Source: CAYQMF01 sp964418595
GTDB lineage: Bacteria; Planctomycetota; UBA1135; UBA2386
DNA length: 13,254 bases
Direction: 5' to 3'
NCBI GenBank assembly: GCA_964418595.1
Contig: CAYQMF010000154.1
Location: forward strand, 1 to 13,254
Shown: positions 1 to 8,965 of the stretch, piece by piece
Layout of the letters: every line of letters starts with the position of its first letter
Numbering within the stretch: the first letter of the stretch is position 1
Translations under genes and position numbers: made by a program
The notes under the pieces: model-generated
The model's database searches: none
The model's input: the letters and a program-made list of their open reading frames with translations, nothing else
What the model was told of the DNA's origin: nothing

Positions 1-1281
<1,281 letters not shown>

Positions 1282-1315
1282 GGGTCGGCTGTCGTGGTGG
1301 TTCGGAGTGACGGAG

Positions 1316-3268
1316 TCAGAGAGAACTGCGCGCGAGCGACGGTCGCCGCGGAGCGGGATGGTCGGCGAGCACCGCGACGTCGAGGCGCAGCGCCTCGCCC
1401 ACCGACCACGCCTGGAACGGGCAACCCCCGGCGCGGTGCGGTGCCTCGGCGTCGGCCACCTCCGGCACGTGACCGGGGGCGGTCGGGCTCGCCGCGAGCA
1501 GGGGCGCGAGGAAGCGCGCGCGCGCCTCCGCCTTGGCCGCGGGACTCGAGCCGCGCACCCGCACCCACGCCTCGACGAACGGGCCGAGCAGCCACGGCCA
1601 GGCGGTGCCGTTGTGGTAGGCGGTGTCGCGCTCGCGCGGGCCGCCGGCGTAGCGGGGCGCGTACCCGGGGGCGCACGGCGCGAGCGAGCGCAGGCCCATC
1701 GGCGTGAGCAAGTGCTTCTCGATCGCATCGACGCAGGCCCGCGCGCGCGGTCCCCCGAGCAGCGGAAAGGGCAGGCCGCCGATGGCGAGGATCTGGTTGG
1801 GGCGCAGGCTCGCGTCGACGGTGCCCGGTCGCCCATCGATGTCGACGAGGTCCACCAGGTAGCCGCGCGCGTCGCTCCAGAACCGCGCGAGGAACGCGCG
1901 GCGCGCGGTCACGAACCGGTCCATGTGCGACGGCTCGATGCCCGCGGCGATGGCGAGCGCGTTGCACCACAGCGCCTGCACCTCGACCGGCTTGCCGGAG
2001 CGCGGAGTCACGACGTAGTCGCCGACCTTGGCGTCCATCCAGGTGAGTTGCACGCCCGGCTCGCCCGCCAGGAGCAGGCCGTCGGCGTCGGCGCGGATGC
2101 CATGGCGCGTGCCGCGCAGGTAGGCGTCGACGATGACGAGCACAGTGCACTCGAGGAGCGCGCGCTGGTGCGGGTCGACGAAGACGTCGGCCTGCGGGTG
2201 CGTGAGCAGCTCGTGCACGACGACGATGAACCACAGCGAGGCATCGACCGAGTTGAACTCCGGCGCGTCGCCGGCGTCCTGGAAGCGGTTGGGGAGCATG
2301 CCCTGCGACTCGGCGCGCGCCCACTCGCACAGGATGTCGCGGGCCTCGGCCAGGCGGCCGGTCGCGAGGCACAGCCCGCGCATGGCGATGAACGTGTCGC
2401 GGCCCCAATCGGTGAACCACGGATAGCCGGCGACGATGGTGCGGCCCGCGCCTCGGCGCACGAGGTACGCATCACCCGCCGCGTGCAGCGCGCCAGGGAA
2501 CGCTCCGCGGCGCGCCCGCTCGCGCGCGCGCAGGGTCGCGACGATTTCCGGCGCGTTCCCCGCCGGCATCGGATCGCCCGGCGTGTCGGCCTGGAACACC
2601 AGCGTCGCCTCCTCCCGCCGCAGGTCGAACTCGAACCAGCCCGGCGACGCGAGGTCTTCGACGTGGTCGAAGCCGCGCGCCCGCTCTTCCTCGTAGCAGA
2701 ACGAGCGGTAGGTCTCCGGCGCGTCGTGGTACCGCCCGTTGCTGCGCGCGCCGACCACGGGCGTTGCGTCGTCGAGGCGCCAGCGCACGGCACCCTCGGC
2801 GTCGTCGATGCGCCGCCACGCGGCGACGTCGCGGCGCAGCGCGTGGTAGTCGCGACCGGCGAGGAACGGGCGCACGACCAGGGTCGCTGCCCCTTCCCCC
2901 CCCACGATCCGCCACGTCGACACCACGGCCGCCGATCCCTTCGGCACGAACAGCTCGTGCACGACCTCGATCCCGTCGCCGACCGTGTAGGTGAAGGTCG
3001 GCCACGGCGTCGGCGCGAACGAAACGAGCCGCTGCCCGCCATCGGGGTGCACGACCCCCGGCAGGTACGGCTGGCTGCTGAGCGCGAACGTCCCACTTGC
3101 GGTCGTGAGCCACGCGTCCGCCCCGCTCACGAGCACCCTGCGTCCCGCCGGCGGCGCGCTCGCGCTCAGCAGCCACGCGTGGTAGCGGCGCGTGCGCACG
3201 CCGTCGGCGGTGCCGGAGGCAAAGCCCCCCAGCCCGTCGGCCTCGAGCCATTCGCGTGCGTCGGTCAC
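1316..3268 (-). CDS. Glycogen debranching enzyme (amylo-alpha-1,6-glucosidase, GH133-like)
   Basis: This 650-residue protein is expected to hydrolyse alpha-1,6 branch glucose from glycogen in the cytoplasm. The N-terminal domain opens with EWLEADGLGGFASGT (residues 6-20) and TRRYHAWL, the signature start of the bacterial debranching family. The C-terminal (alpha/alpha)6 domain carries YPWFTDWGRDTFIAMRGL (282-299), EFNSVDASLWF (337-347), LTWMDAKVGDYVVTPRSGKP (408-427) and YHNGTAWPWLLGPFVEAW (551-568), all conserved active-site blocks. The start is a GTG at 3268 overlapping the TGA of the upstream dehydrogenase gene as GTGA, with no Shine-Dalgarno, which suggests translational coupling. The same frame stays open to 4453 through the dehydrogenase gene, but that extension is antisense-type noise and family homology begins only at EWLEADG. 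Length fits the family. Identification is firm; the exact in vivo substrate is inferred. Confidence 0.93.
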   Translation of the reverse strand: MTDAREWLEADGLGGFASGTADGVRTRRYHAWLLSASAPPAGRRVLVSGADAWLTTASGTFALSSQPYLPGVVHPDGGQRLVSFAPTPWPTFTYTVGDGIEVVHELFVPKGSAAVVSTWRIVGGEGAATLVVRPFLAGRDYHALRRDVAAWRRIDDAEGAVRWRLDDATPVVGARSNGRYHDAPETYRSFCYEEERARGFDHVEDLASPGWFEFDLRREEATLVFQADTPGDPMPAGNAPEIVATLRARERARRGAFPGALHAAGDAYLVRRGAGRTIVAGYPWFTDWGRDTFIAMRGLCLATGRLAEARDILCEWARAESQGMLPNRFQDAGDAPEFNSVDASLWFIVVVHELLTHPQADVFVDPHQRALLECTVLVIVDAYLRGTRHGIRADADGLLLAGEPGVQLTWMDAKVGDYVVTPRSGKPVEVQALWCNALAIAAGIEPSHMDRFVTARRAFLARFWSDARGYLVDLVDIDGRPGTVDASLRPNQILAIGGLPFPLLGGPRARACVDAIEKHLLTPMGLRSLAPCAPGYAPRYAGGPRERDTAYHNGTAWPWLLGPFVEAWVRVRGSSPAAKAEARARFLAPLLAASPTAPGHVPEVADAEAPHRAGGCPFQAWSVGEALRLDVAVLADHPAPRRPSLARSSL

Positions 3269-4377
3269 GAACGGCTCGCGCGGAAGGAGACGACGTTCTT
3301 GATGCCCGACCCGCGCTGCAGCAGCAGCTCGGCGTGCCGCTCCGGCGCGAAGCGACCGGTGATGAGCGCGTTCACCGCGGCGGGCCAGCGCTGCACGAAG
3401 CCGTCGAGTTCCTCGACCGCAGCCGCGAACGCGTCGGCGCCCGCGTTGACCGTGCCGAGCACGATCTGGTTCTTGAGCACCAGGTTGCGCATGAGCGCGT
3501 CGGTGTCGACCGACACCGGCCCCTTGCGCCCCGGCACGCCCGTGAACACGAACACGCCGTTGGTGCCGAGCACCTGCAGGATCTCGAAGGAAGTCTGCGA
3601 CGCGCCCATTGCCTCGTACACCGCGTCGATGCTGCCGACGATCTCCGGGAGCCCTGCCGGCGGAACCTCCTCCGCCGGGATGAACGTGGCGCCGATCGTC
3701 GAGAGCACGGTGTCGCGCGCGGGGTTGTCGCTGCCGCGCGCGTACACGTAGGTCTTGAACCCCTGCGCGGCGAGCGCCATCGCGCCGAGCAGCCCGACGG
3801 GCCCCGCGCCCAGCACGAGTGCCCGGTGGCACGAGCCGCCGCCCAGCGGACACGACCACGGCAGGCGCGCCTGCAGCGAGTGCACCTGGAGGAGGGCCTT
3901 CTCGGCGATGGTCAGCGGCTCGACCAGCACGCCGGCGTCGCGCAGGCGCCGCGGCAACACGTGCAGCCAGCGCTCGTGCTCGACGACCTGCTCCGTCATG
4001 AAGCCGTGCGCGCCATTGATGCCGCGCTCCGTGAAAGTGCCGGTGAAGCAGAAGTCCTGGCGATCGCCGCGGCACGACATGCAGGTGGGCACCATGCAAG
4101 GCCGGCGCACCATCGGGACCACGAGGTCGCCAGGGCGGACGCGGGTGACCTTCGGGCCGATGGCTTCGACCTCGGCCAGCGCCTCGTGGCCGAGCACCAG
4201 GTACTCGGAGCCCGACGGCGGCGTGCCGTACTCGAAGGCGCAGATCTCGCGGTCGGTCCCGCACACGCCCACATCGAGGATGCGCAGCAACACGTCGTGG
4301 TCCCCGCGCAGGGAGGGTGCCGCGACATCGATGAGTTTGACGCTGCGCTCCTTGGGCAGCACGGCAATGGCTCGCAT
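3265..4377 (-). CDS. Zinc-dependent MDR dehydrogenase, glucose 1-dehydrogenase-like
   Basis: This 370-residue medium-chain dehydrogenase most likely oxidises D-glucose (or another aldose) to the lactone with NAD(P)+. Visible catalytic-zinc ligands are C39 in GVCGTDREI and H64-E65 in LVLGHEAL, with E154 in LVEPLTIAEK. Four structural-zinc cysteines are present at 94, 99, 102 and 110. The Rossmann dinucleotide motif GAGPVGLLGA lies at 190-199. The CGTDREI and EYLVLGHEAL blocks resemble the archaeal-type glucose dehydrogenase subgroup rather than classical alcohol dehydrogenases. The ATG at 4377 is the natural family start; no Shine-Dalgarno is seen. It is the first gene of the operon and overlaps the debranching gene by 4 bp. 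Pairing with two glycogen- or glucan-hydrolysing enzymes suggests that released free glucose is oxidised here. Substrate specificity within the family cannot be read from sequence alone. Confidence 0.85.
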   Translation of the reverse strand: MRAIAVLPKERSVKLIDVAAPSLRGDHDVLLRILDVGVCGTDREICAFEYGTPPSGSEYLVLGHEALAEVEAIGPKVTRVRPGDLVVPMVRRPCMVPTCMSCRGDRQDFCFTGTFTERGINGAHGFMTEQVVEHERWLHVLPRRLRDAGVLVEPLTIAEKALLQVHSLQARLPWSCPLGGGSCHRALVLGAGPVGLLGAMALAAQGFKTYVYARGSDNPARDTVLSTIGATFIPAEEVPPAGLPEIVGSIDAVYEAMGASQTSFEILQVLGTNGVFVFTGVPGRKGPVSVDTDALMRNLVLKNQIVLGTVNAGADAFAAAVEELDGFVQRWPAAVNALITGRFAPERHAELLLQRGSGIKNVVSFRASRS

Positions 4378-4415
4378 GGGCGGTGAGATGCGAGGGAGGC
4401 GGGGCGCGTGTCGCG

Positions 4416-4442
4416 GCCGTGCGGTTTCCCCCGCGGCACGGC
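4416..4442 (-). repeat. Inverted repeat in the leader of the dehydrogenase operon
   Basis: GCCGTGC and GCACGGC form a 7-bp stem with a 13-nt loop, 39 bp upstream of the dehydrogenase ATG. It could be a 5' untranslated hairpin or part of a terminator for the gene pair on the right. There is no T-tract. The rest of the 4378-4529 gap shows no clear promoter or ORF. Such stems arise by chance in GC-rich DNA, so function is uncertain. Confidence 0.3.
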
Positions 4443-4491
4443 GGAAGGCGCACGCACCGACACGGGGCTCAGTTCATCCTGCACCTCCACA

Positions 4492-4506
4492 CCACCCGTC
4501 GGGTGG
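4492..4506 (-). terminator. Possible hairpin terminator after the FG-GAP gene
   Basis: CCACCC-GTC-GGGTGG is a perfect 6-bp inverted repeat with a 3-nt loop, 24 bp past the stop codon of the FG-GAP gene. On the minus strand it is not followed by a T-run, so it is not a canonical intrinsic terminator. Its placement at the end of a transcription unit is the main argument for it. Confidence 0.3.
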
Positions 4507-4529
4507 GGTCCGCATCGTCAATCCGTCAC

Positions 4530-5139
4530 CTACCGGCCGCTGAATGCCACGGCGTCGGATACGCCGCCTGGAAAGCCCGACCTCGGCAGGCACCACCACT
4601 GCGCGAACACCCGGAACGGTCCCGTTGCATCGAGTCTGCCAGGAAGATCGACCGCGGCGTAGCCAGCGGCGAGCCCCGTCGCTCCGCAGACGACCGGAAC
4701 CGTCAGTTCCACGGAGGTGAACAGTTGGCACTGCGGCAGTCCGAAAGGCGTGAGCGGGAAGGGTAGCGTGATCGGACCCCAGGACGTGCGTGAGCAACCG
4801 AGCATGAGAGCGGCGGGCGCGGAGGGTTGGGCGCCATGCACGCTGACGCGCACGTTGCGGGGGCTGAGGTCGCGCAGCCCGATGCTCGGCTCGGAGGCCA
4901 GCGCGCCGGCCCGAGAACGTCCAGATCTCCCAGACGACGACGGCCTGCCCTCCCACGTACACCCAGACCGCCTGTACGACGTCGCTCCACCCATCTCCGT
5001 CCACGTCCCCGATGGCGGCAGCCTGGCCACTGAGGATCGATGTTCCCTGCGTTCCGGTGTGCGTCCAGAGAACGTGCTGCCCCTGAGCGGCTGCGACGGT
5101 GAGGGCCATCGCCGACAACATGCGCACGGGACGCCTCAC
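4530..5139 (-). pseudogene. Secreted FG-GAP repeat protein with C-terminal beta-rich domain, frameshifted
   Basis: The GTG at 5139 overlaps the TGA of the upstream kelch gene as GTGA and opens MRRPVRMLSAMALTVAAAQG, a good signal peptide. About 75 residues follow, including GDVDGDGWSDVV, a calcium-binding FG-GAP/VCBS-type motif. After FSGR (about 4900-4915) this frame turns into low-complexity Arg/Pro. The neighbouring minus frame, open to a TAG at 4530, then carries sensible sequence: LASEPSIGLRDLSPRNVRVS, SWGPITLPFPLTPFGLPQC and FRVFAQWWCLP. This resembles a C-terminal domain I associate with secreted planctomycete proteins. One inserted or deleted base near 4897-4915 would join the halves into about 203 residues. 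Only one FG-GAP motif remains where relatives usually have several, so the gene may be decaying. A sequencing error is equally possible. Function is unknown; probably extracellular. Confidence 0.65.
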
Positions 5140-5926
5140 TGAAGCAACACCCAACTGGTGCTCCCGACGACGTCCTTGATCGTAGTGCCTTGCGGAGTCA
5201 TCCCGTAGACCTCGTACGTCGACGGCACATCGCCGTTGGTGAGATTGGACGACACCTCCAAGCCGCCGCACACGTAGTACCGCTGTCGGTTGTCGCTGAG
5301 TGTCTCCCCGGTGATCACCGTCGGGTAGTACCGGCGCTGCTGAAGCGGAGGTTGCGGAAACCACCCCGCCCCAGTCCCGTTGTCCAGCATCGGGTCCCAC
5401 ACGTACACGAGCTTCGAGCCGTCGAAGCCCACCGGATCGGTGGCTGGATCGCTCCACACCGTACCGCCCGCGAGAAACACATTGCCAGCCTGCGTCTGCA
5501 CGTGGTGCGAGCAGAAGAAGTCGCCGGGCGGATCAGGGAACTGAGTCGATCGCTGGTTGGGTCCGGGCAACGTGAAGGTCCGGTTGACGAACACGTGCGG
5601 CACGCTGACCGATGGGTCGCCCGGCTTGATGAGCGCGTATCTCTGGTACGCCGGGTTGCCGGGCTGACGGGGCGCATGGTCGAGAAGGAAGACGTAGCCC
5701 CGGTACGGTCCCGGCTTGGCGACCAGCAGGGCCTGGATGCCGATGAACGCAGTGCCGTTCGTCGCGGGTGTCACCGGGATGAACGGGAAGTTGGTGGTGA
5801 CGTCGTGTTGGAACGGCGCCTGCCACTGGCCCTGTGCGATGCAGGGCTCATGCAATGCGGCTGCGCTCAGCGCCGCGAACAAGAGCCCCAGGGGGGGGTA
5901 CGCGTACTCGAAGCTCGGACTCTCAC
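5136..5926 (-). CDS. Secreted kelch/galactose-oxidase-like protein, frameshift near the start
   Basis: The body of this roughly 263-residue protein resembles the N-terminal propeller of galactose/glyoxal-oxidase-like proteins: FFCSHHVQTQAGNVFLAGGT, then KLVYVWDPM, QQRRYYPTVITG, RYYVCGGLEV and STYEVYGMTP. It stops after GSTSWVLLQ, far shorter than full oxidases, so the copper-ligand region is missing and catalysis is unlikely. The start is the GTG at 5926, preceded by a perfect AGGAGG at 7 nt. That GTG is one base out of frame with the body. Adding one C to the run of eight C residues on the coding strand (5891-5898) yields MRVRASSTRTPP followed by LGLLFAALSAAAL, a convincing signal peptide. 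The C-run is therefore either an assembly error or a real slippage site. It is first of two coupled secreted-protein genes and has its own candidate promoter. Confidence 0.7.
5891..5898. repeat. Homopolymer run of eight G (C on the coding strand)
   Basis: Eight identical bases lie inside the signal-peptide region of the kelch-like gene, exactly where the start-codon frame and the body frame must be joined. Nine would restore the frame. See the kelch-like gene entry. Confidence 0.85.
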
Positions 5927-5933
5927 GGTCGAA

Positions 5934-5939
5934 CCTCCT
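5934..5939 (-). promoter_or_regulatory. Strong Shine-Dalgarno of the kelch-like gene
   Basis: AGGAGG on the minus strand lies 7 nt before the GTG at 5926. It is the best ribosome binding site in the window, where most genes have none, and it decides the start codon and so exposes the frameshift. Confidence 0.75.
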
Positions 5940-5960
5940 GAAGGAAAGAGGACGGGTGGA

Positions 5961-5990
5961 ACAGTAGCCCTGCTTCGATCGACCCGTCAA
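5961..5990 (-). promoter_or_regulatory. Candidate sigma70-type promoter of the kelch/FG-GAP pair
   Basis: On the minus strand TTGACG (5990-5985) and TACTGT (5966-5961) are separated by 18 bp, resembling -35 and -10 boxes. The -35 matches 5 of 6 consensus bases; the -10 keeps only the key T, A and final T. The -10 box ends 21 bp before the Shine-Dalgarno. The rest of the 5940-6058 gap holds no recognisable gene or terminator. Confidence 0.45.
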
Positions 5991-6058
5991 CGGGCCATGG
6001 GACGCGCCGGCGCGCTGCCCGCCGGACGGCGTCGGTCGCCCACCCCCACCCCACGCCA

Positions 6059-7876
6059 TCACCGGCTCGCCGCCAACGCCTTCCTCGGCTCCGCCTTCCC
6101 CTCCCGCCCCGCCCGCGTCGCGGGCCCGCCACCCACCGGACACTTCACCAGGTCCTTCGTGAACAACAGATCGAGTGCCCAATCCAGCGCGACGCGCACC
6201 TTCCGCTCGAACCCCGGCAGCTTCATCAGGTAGATCGAGCGCCACAGCATCCACGCCACGAACCCCGAGAAGCGCATCCCGAACATCTGCGCGACGCCCG
6301 AGCGCCGGCCGAGCGCAGCGAGTTGGCCGAGCATGCGGAACCGGAAGGCCCGCGGCGGCAGGCCGCGGATGACGGCGGCGATGTTGTCGCCGAGCACCGT
6401 GCCCTGGCGCGTGGCGTGCTGCGCCGTGGGCGGACACGTCCCGCCGCGCACGAGGTCGGGCACGACCGCGCAGTCGCCGAGTGCCCAGAGGCCCGGGTGA
6501 CCCGCGACGGCCATCGTCGCATCGACGACGACGCGACCCTTCTCCTTGGGAAGGTCGAGCCCCGCGAGCAACGGGTGCGGCGCGGTGCCGGCGGTCCACA
6601 CCAGGGTGCCGGCGGGCAACACATCGCCGTCGCCGAGGTCGACGCCGCGCGCGTCGAAGCCCTTCACCCGCCCCTTCAGGCGGATCTCGACGCCGCGCTC
6701 GGTGAGCTTGTCCTGGGCGTACACCCCGAGCTTCGCCGACAGCTCCGGGAGGATGCGCTCGCCGGAGTGCACGAGCACCATGCGGATGTCGCGCTCCTGG
6801 ATGTTGTGGTAGTAGCGGCGCGTCTCGCGCGCGAAGTCGTTGATCGCCGCCATCGACTCGACGCCGGCGAAGCCGCCGCCGGCGACCACGAAGGTGAGCA
6901 GGCGCGCGCGCTCGGCCGGATCGGCGATGGCGTTGGCCGCCTCCATGTTGGTGATCAGGCGGTTGCGCAGGGCGATGGCGTCGCCGAGGGTGCGCATGGT
7001 GAACGCCCCCGCCTCGAGGCCGGGGAGACCGTAGAAGTTGGTGACGGAGCCGAGGCCCAGGACCAGGTGGTCGTACGGCAGCACGTGGCTGAGTCCCTCG
7101 TCGCCGTGCGTGACGCTCACGGTGCGCGCCGCGAGGTCGATCGCAGCCACCTCGCCGTTCACGAAGCGCGCGTGCCGGAGCAGCTTGCGCGCCGCGCTCA
7201 CGATGTGGGTGAGGTCGAGATCGGAGGCGGCGACCTCGTGCAGCATCGGCGTGAAGAGCAGGAAGTTCTCTTGGCCGACGACGGTGACCTCGACGGTCGG
7301 GTCGTCGGCGAAGATGCGTTCGAGCTGCATCGCGGCATACATGCCGCCGAAGCCGCTGCCCAGGATCACCACGCGCGTCGCCGCGACCGTGTCGGTGCCG
7401 AGGCGCGGTGCGCCGAGGCGGCGCGACAGCGCGCGGTCGACGCTGAAGCGGCCCGCGCCGCGGATCGCGAGCCACAGCAGGAGCATGAGCAGCACGAGCG
7501 GCACGACTTCGAGCAGGCCGAAGTCCCCGCCAGGGACGGCGGCTTCGACGAGGCGCATCTGCTCGCTGGTGAGGAGACGTATGGCCATCACGGCGGCGAG
7601 GACCAGCGCCGATAGGCGCGTGCCCAGGCCGACGACGATGCCGAGGCCGGCGACGAGTTCGACGCCACCGAGGAGCACTGCGAGCGGCAGGGCCAGCGGC
7701 ACGCCGAAGGATGCGATCTCGGCAGCGGTCGCGGGCAGGTCGGCCAGGTGACGGGCCGCCAGCCGCAGCATGGTGGTGCCGACCAGCAATCGCGTGGTCA
7801 GCGCGGCCACGGTGTGCAGCGACGGCGCGAGGCGTTCCGGGCGCGACAGGTAGCGCCAGAGGCTGCGGCCACTCAT
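6059..7876 (-). CDS. Type II NADH dehydrogenase with N-terminal DoxX-like membrane domain
   Basis: This 605-residue fusion has a DoxX-like four-helix region at about residues 25-140. It includes VVGLGTRLSALVL, EVVPLVLLMLLLW and FSVDRALSRR, motifs shared with the two upstream DoxX genes. A two-dinucleotide-fold flavoprotein follows: VVILGSGFGGMYAAMQLER at about 169-187 for FAD, AGGGFAGVE at 332-340 for NADH, then VWTAGTAPHPLL and LWALGDCAVVPD, typical of NDH-2. The NDH-2 half should transfer electrons from NADH to quinone at the membrane without pumping protons; the DoxX half probably anchors it and may contact quinone. The ATG at 7876 overlaps the TGA of the upstream DoxX gene as ATGA. The open frame continuing to 8395 is antisense-type extension and was not used. 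Stand-alone NDH-2 is about 400-450 residues, so the added domain explains the length. Substrate is inferred. Confidence 0.9.
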   Translation of the reverse strand: MSGRSLWRYLSRPERLAPSLHTVAALTTRLLVGTTMLRLAARHLADLPATAAEIASFGVPLALPLAVLLGGVELVAGLGIVVGLGTRLSALVLAAVMAIRLLTSEQMRLVEAAVPGGDFGLLEVVPLVLLMLLLWLAIRGAGRFSVDRALSRRLGAPRLGTDTVAATRVVILGSGFGGMYAAMQLERIFADDPTVEVTVVGQENFLLFTPMLHEVAASDLDLTHIVSAARKLLRHARFVNGEVAAIDLAARTVSVTHGDEGLSHVLPYDHLVLGLGSVTNFYGLPGLEAGAFTMRTLGDAIALRNRLITNMEAANAIADPAERARLLTFVVAGGGFAGVESMAAINDFARETRRYYHNIQERDIRMVLVHSGERILPELSAKLGVYAQDKLTERGVEIRLKGRVKGFDARGVDLGDGDVLPAGTLVWTAGTAPHPLLAGLDLPKEKGRVVVDATMAVAGHPGLWALGDCAVVPDLVRGGTCPPTAQHATRQGTVLGDNIAAVIRGLPPRAFRFRMLGQLAALGRRSGVAQMFGMRFSGFVAWMLWRSIYLMKLPGFERKVRVALDWALDLLFTKDLVKCPVGGGPATRAGREGKAEPRKALAASR

Positions 7877-8418
7877 GGTGCGACCTCCGCGGCGCGCGCG
7901 GCGGCCCGCGTGCGCTGGCGCACCAGCTCGGCCTCTGCGTCGCTGATCTGCGGGCGGGCCCGCGCGAACAGGCGGTCGAGACTGATCAGGCCGCCGCCAT
8001 CGGCGAGCAGCCACAGCAGGAAGAGCAGGAACAGGAGCGGCACCACCTCGATCGGGCCGAAGCCCACGCCGTCGCCGAACGACGCCAGGAGGTGCGCGCG
8101 GTCGGCGGTGGCGATCGCGACGAGCATCGTGCAAGACAACAACGCCGCGCAGACGCGGGTGCCGAGGCCGACGCACAGGAAGGCACCGCCGACGAACTCG
8201 AGCGTCGCGATGAACGCGGCGCTCACCAGCGGCAGCGGGATCCCGACGTCGGCGAAGAAGTCGACGGTGCGCTCGAAGTGCGTGAGCTTGCCGAACCCGG
8301 TGCGCACGAATGCCCAGCCGAGCACCAGCCGGGTGAGCAGCGGGGCCACAGGTTCGAGGCGGCCCGCCAGCCCACGCACGCACCGCGCGAGCCAATGAAC
8401 GCGATCGCGCAGCAGCAT
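7873..8418 (-). CDS. DoxX family membrane protein (second copy)
   Basis: A 181-residue protein with four hydrophobic segments and the DoxX pattern: LLTRLVLGWAFVRTGFGKL (28-46), TVDFFADVGIPLPL (51-64), ATLEFVGGAFLCVGLGTR (71-88), and PIEVVPLLFLLFLLWLL before a SLDRLFARARP segment and a polar tail of about 30 residues. DoxX proteins are inner-membrane proteins linked to quinone or thiol redox chemistry, but their exact role is often unknown. It is clearly paralogous to the next gene upstream and to the N-terminus of the downstream NADH dehydrogenase. It starts 10 bp after the first DoxX stop and overlaps the NADH dehydrogenase start by 4 bp, so the three are almost certainly one operon and perhaps one membrane complex. 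Confidence 0.88.
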   Translation of the reverse strand: MLLRDRVHWLARCVRGLAGRLEPVAPLLTRLVLGWAFVRTGFGKLTHFERTVDFFADVGIPLPLVSAAFIATLEFVGGAFLCVGLGTRVCAALLSCTMLVAIATADRAHLLASFGDGVGFGPIEVVPLLFLLFLLWLLADGGGLISLDRLFARARPQISDAEAELVRQRTRAAARAAEVAP

Positions 8419-8428
8419 GGTCGTCCCC

Positions 8429-8905
8429 TCACGCGGCGGCCCGCCGCCTGGCGAGCACGCGATCGACGCTGAGCGGACCGCTGCCCGCGGCCACGATCCA
8501 CAGCAGGAAGAGGAGGAACGCGAAGGGCACCACCTCCGTGAGGCCCGACGCGCCGCCCGGCGGCAGCGCCGCGAACAGGCTGCCGCGGTCCGCGGTCGCC
8601 AGCGCGACGACCATCGTCGACGACAGGAGCGCCGCCGACAGCCGGGTGCCGAGCCCGAGGATCAGGCAGATGCCACCGAGCATCTCGATGGTGGCGACCA
8701 TCGCGGCGTTCGCCGCCGGCAGCGGCAGGCCGAGGCTCGCGAAGAAGTCGACCGTGTTGCCGAAGTTGCGCCACTTGCCGAGGCCGGTGAAGAAGAAGGC
8801 TTCGCCGAGCACCAGCCGGGTGACGACCGGCGCCATGCGCTGGGTGAGGAACGCCGCGCCGTCGAGCGCGCGCGCGGTGAGGTTGCTGAGATCGCGGATC
8901 GACAT
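8429..8905 (-). CDS. DoxX family membrane protein (first copy)
   Basis: A 158-residue membrane protein with the DoxX layout: VTRLVLGEAFFFTGLGKW (28-45), NTVDFFASLGLPLP (50-63), ATIEMLGGICLILGLGTR (71-88), then LTEVVPFAFLLFLLWIV (122-138) and SVDRVLARRRAAA at the C-terminus. An AAGGAG Shine-Dalgarno lies 9 nt before the ATG at 8905. It follows the Cys-rich lipoprotein gene by 60 bp, a gap holding a strong hairpin, and precedes the second DoxX by 10 bp. Clusters of DoxX with small Cys-rich exported peptides occur in metal-handling (bufferin-type) operons, but the DUF692 and DUF2063 partner genes are not in this window, so that role is only a possibility. Confidence 0.88.
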   Translation of the reverse strand: MSIRDLSNLTARALDGAAFLTQRMAPVVTRLVLGEAFFFTGLGKWRNFGNTVDFFASLGLPLPAANAAMVATIEMLGGICLILGLGTRLSAALLSSTMVVALATADRGSLFAALPPGGASGLTEVVPFAFLLFLLWIVAAGSGPLSVDRVLARRRAAA

Positions 8906-8940
8906 CGGGGGCGGCTCCTTGCGGCCGGTTCGTGGATGAA

Positions 8941-8961
8941 GCGGGCGCGCGGGGCGCCCGC
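8941..8961 (-). terminator. GC-rich intercistronic hairpin after the lipoprotein gene
   Basis: GCGGGCG and CGCCCGC form a perfect 7-bp stem with a 7-nt loop, beginning 4 bp past the lipoprotein stop. There is no T-run. Its position between a small lipoprotein and membrane-protein genes suggests a partial terminator or an RNA-stabilising stem that would make the first gene more abundant than the rest. Confidence 0.4.
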
Positions 8962-8965
8962 GGGA

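Noticed and set aside
3269..4453. Debranching enzyme frame extended upstream to 4453 as one 1045-residue protein
   Set aside because: The extra part is low-complexity sequence overlapping the dehydrogenase gene in another frame. Family homology begins right at the GTG at 3268.
5030..5138. Selenocysteine at the kelch-like gene stop (TGA at 5138-5136), since the frame beyond leads into the FG-GAP C-terminal half
   Set aside because: The TGA is part of a GTGA start/stop overlap, the sequence between is not protein-like, and the other frame there clearly encodes the signal peptide and FG-GAP motif.
5927..7475. Kelch-like frame extended upstream through the NADH dehydrogenase gene
   Set aside because: The extension is Arg/Ala-rich shadow sequence. 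A promoter-like site, a perfect Shine-Dalgarno and a signal peptide all place the start near 5926.
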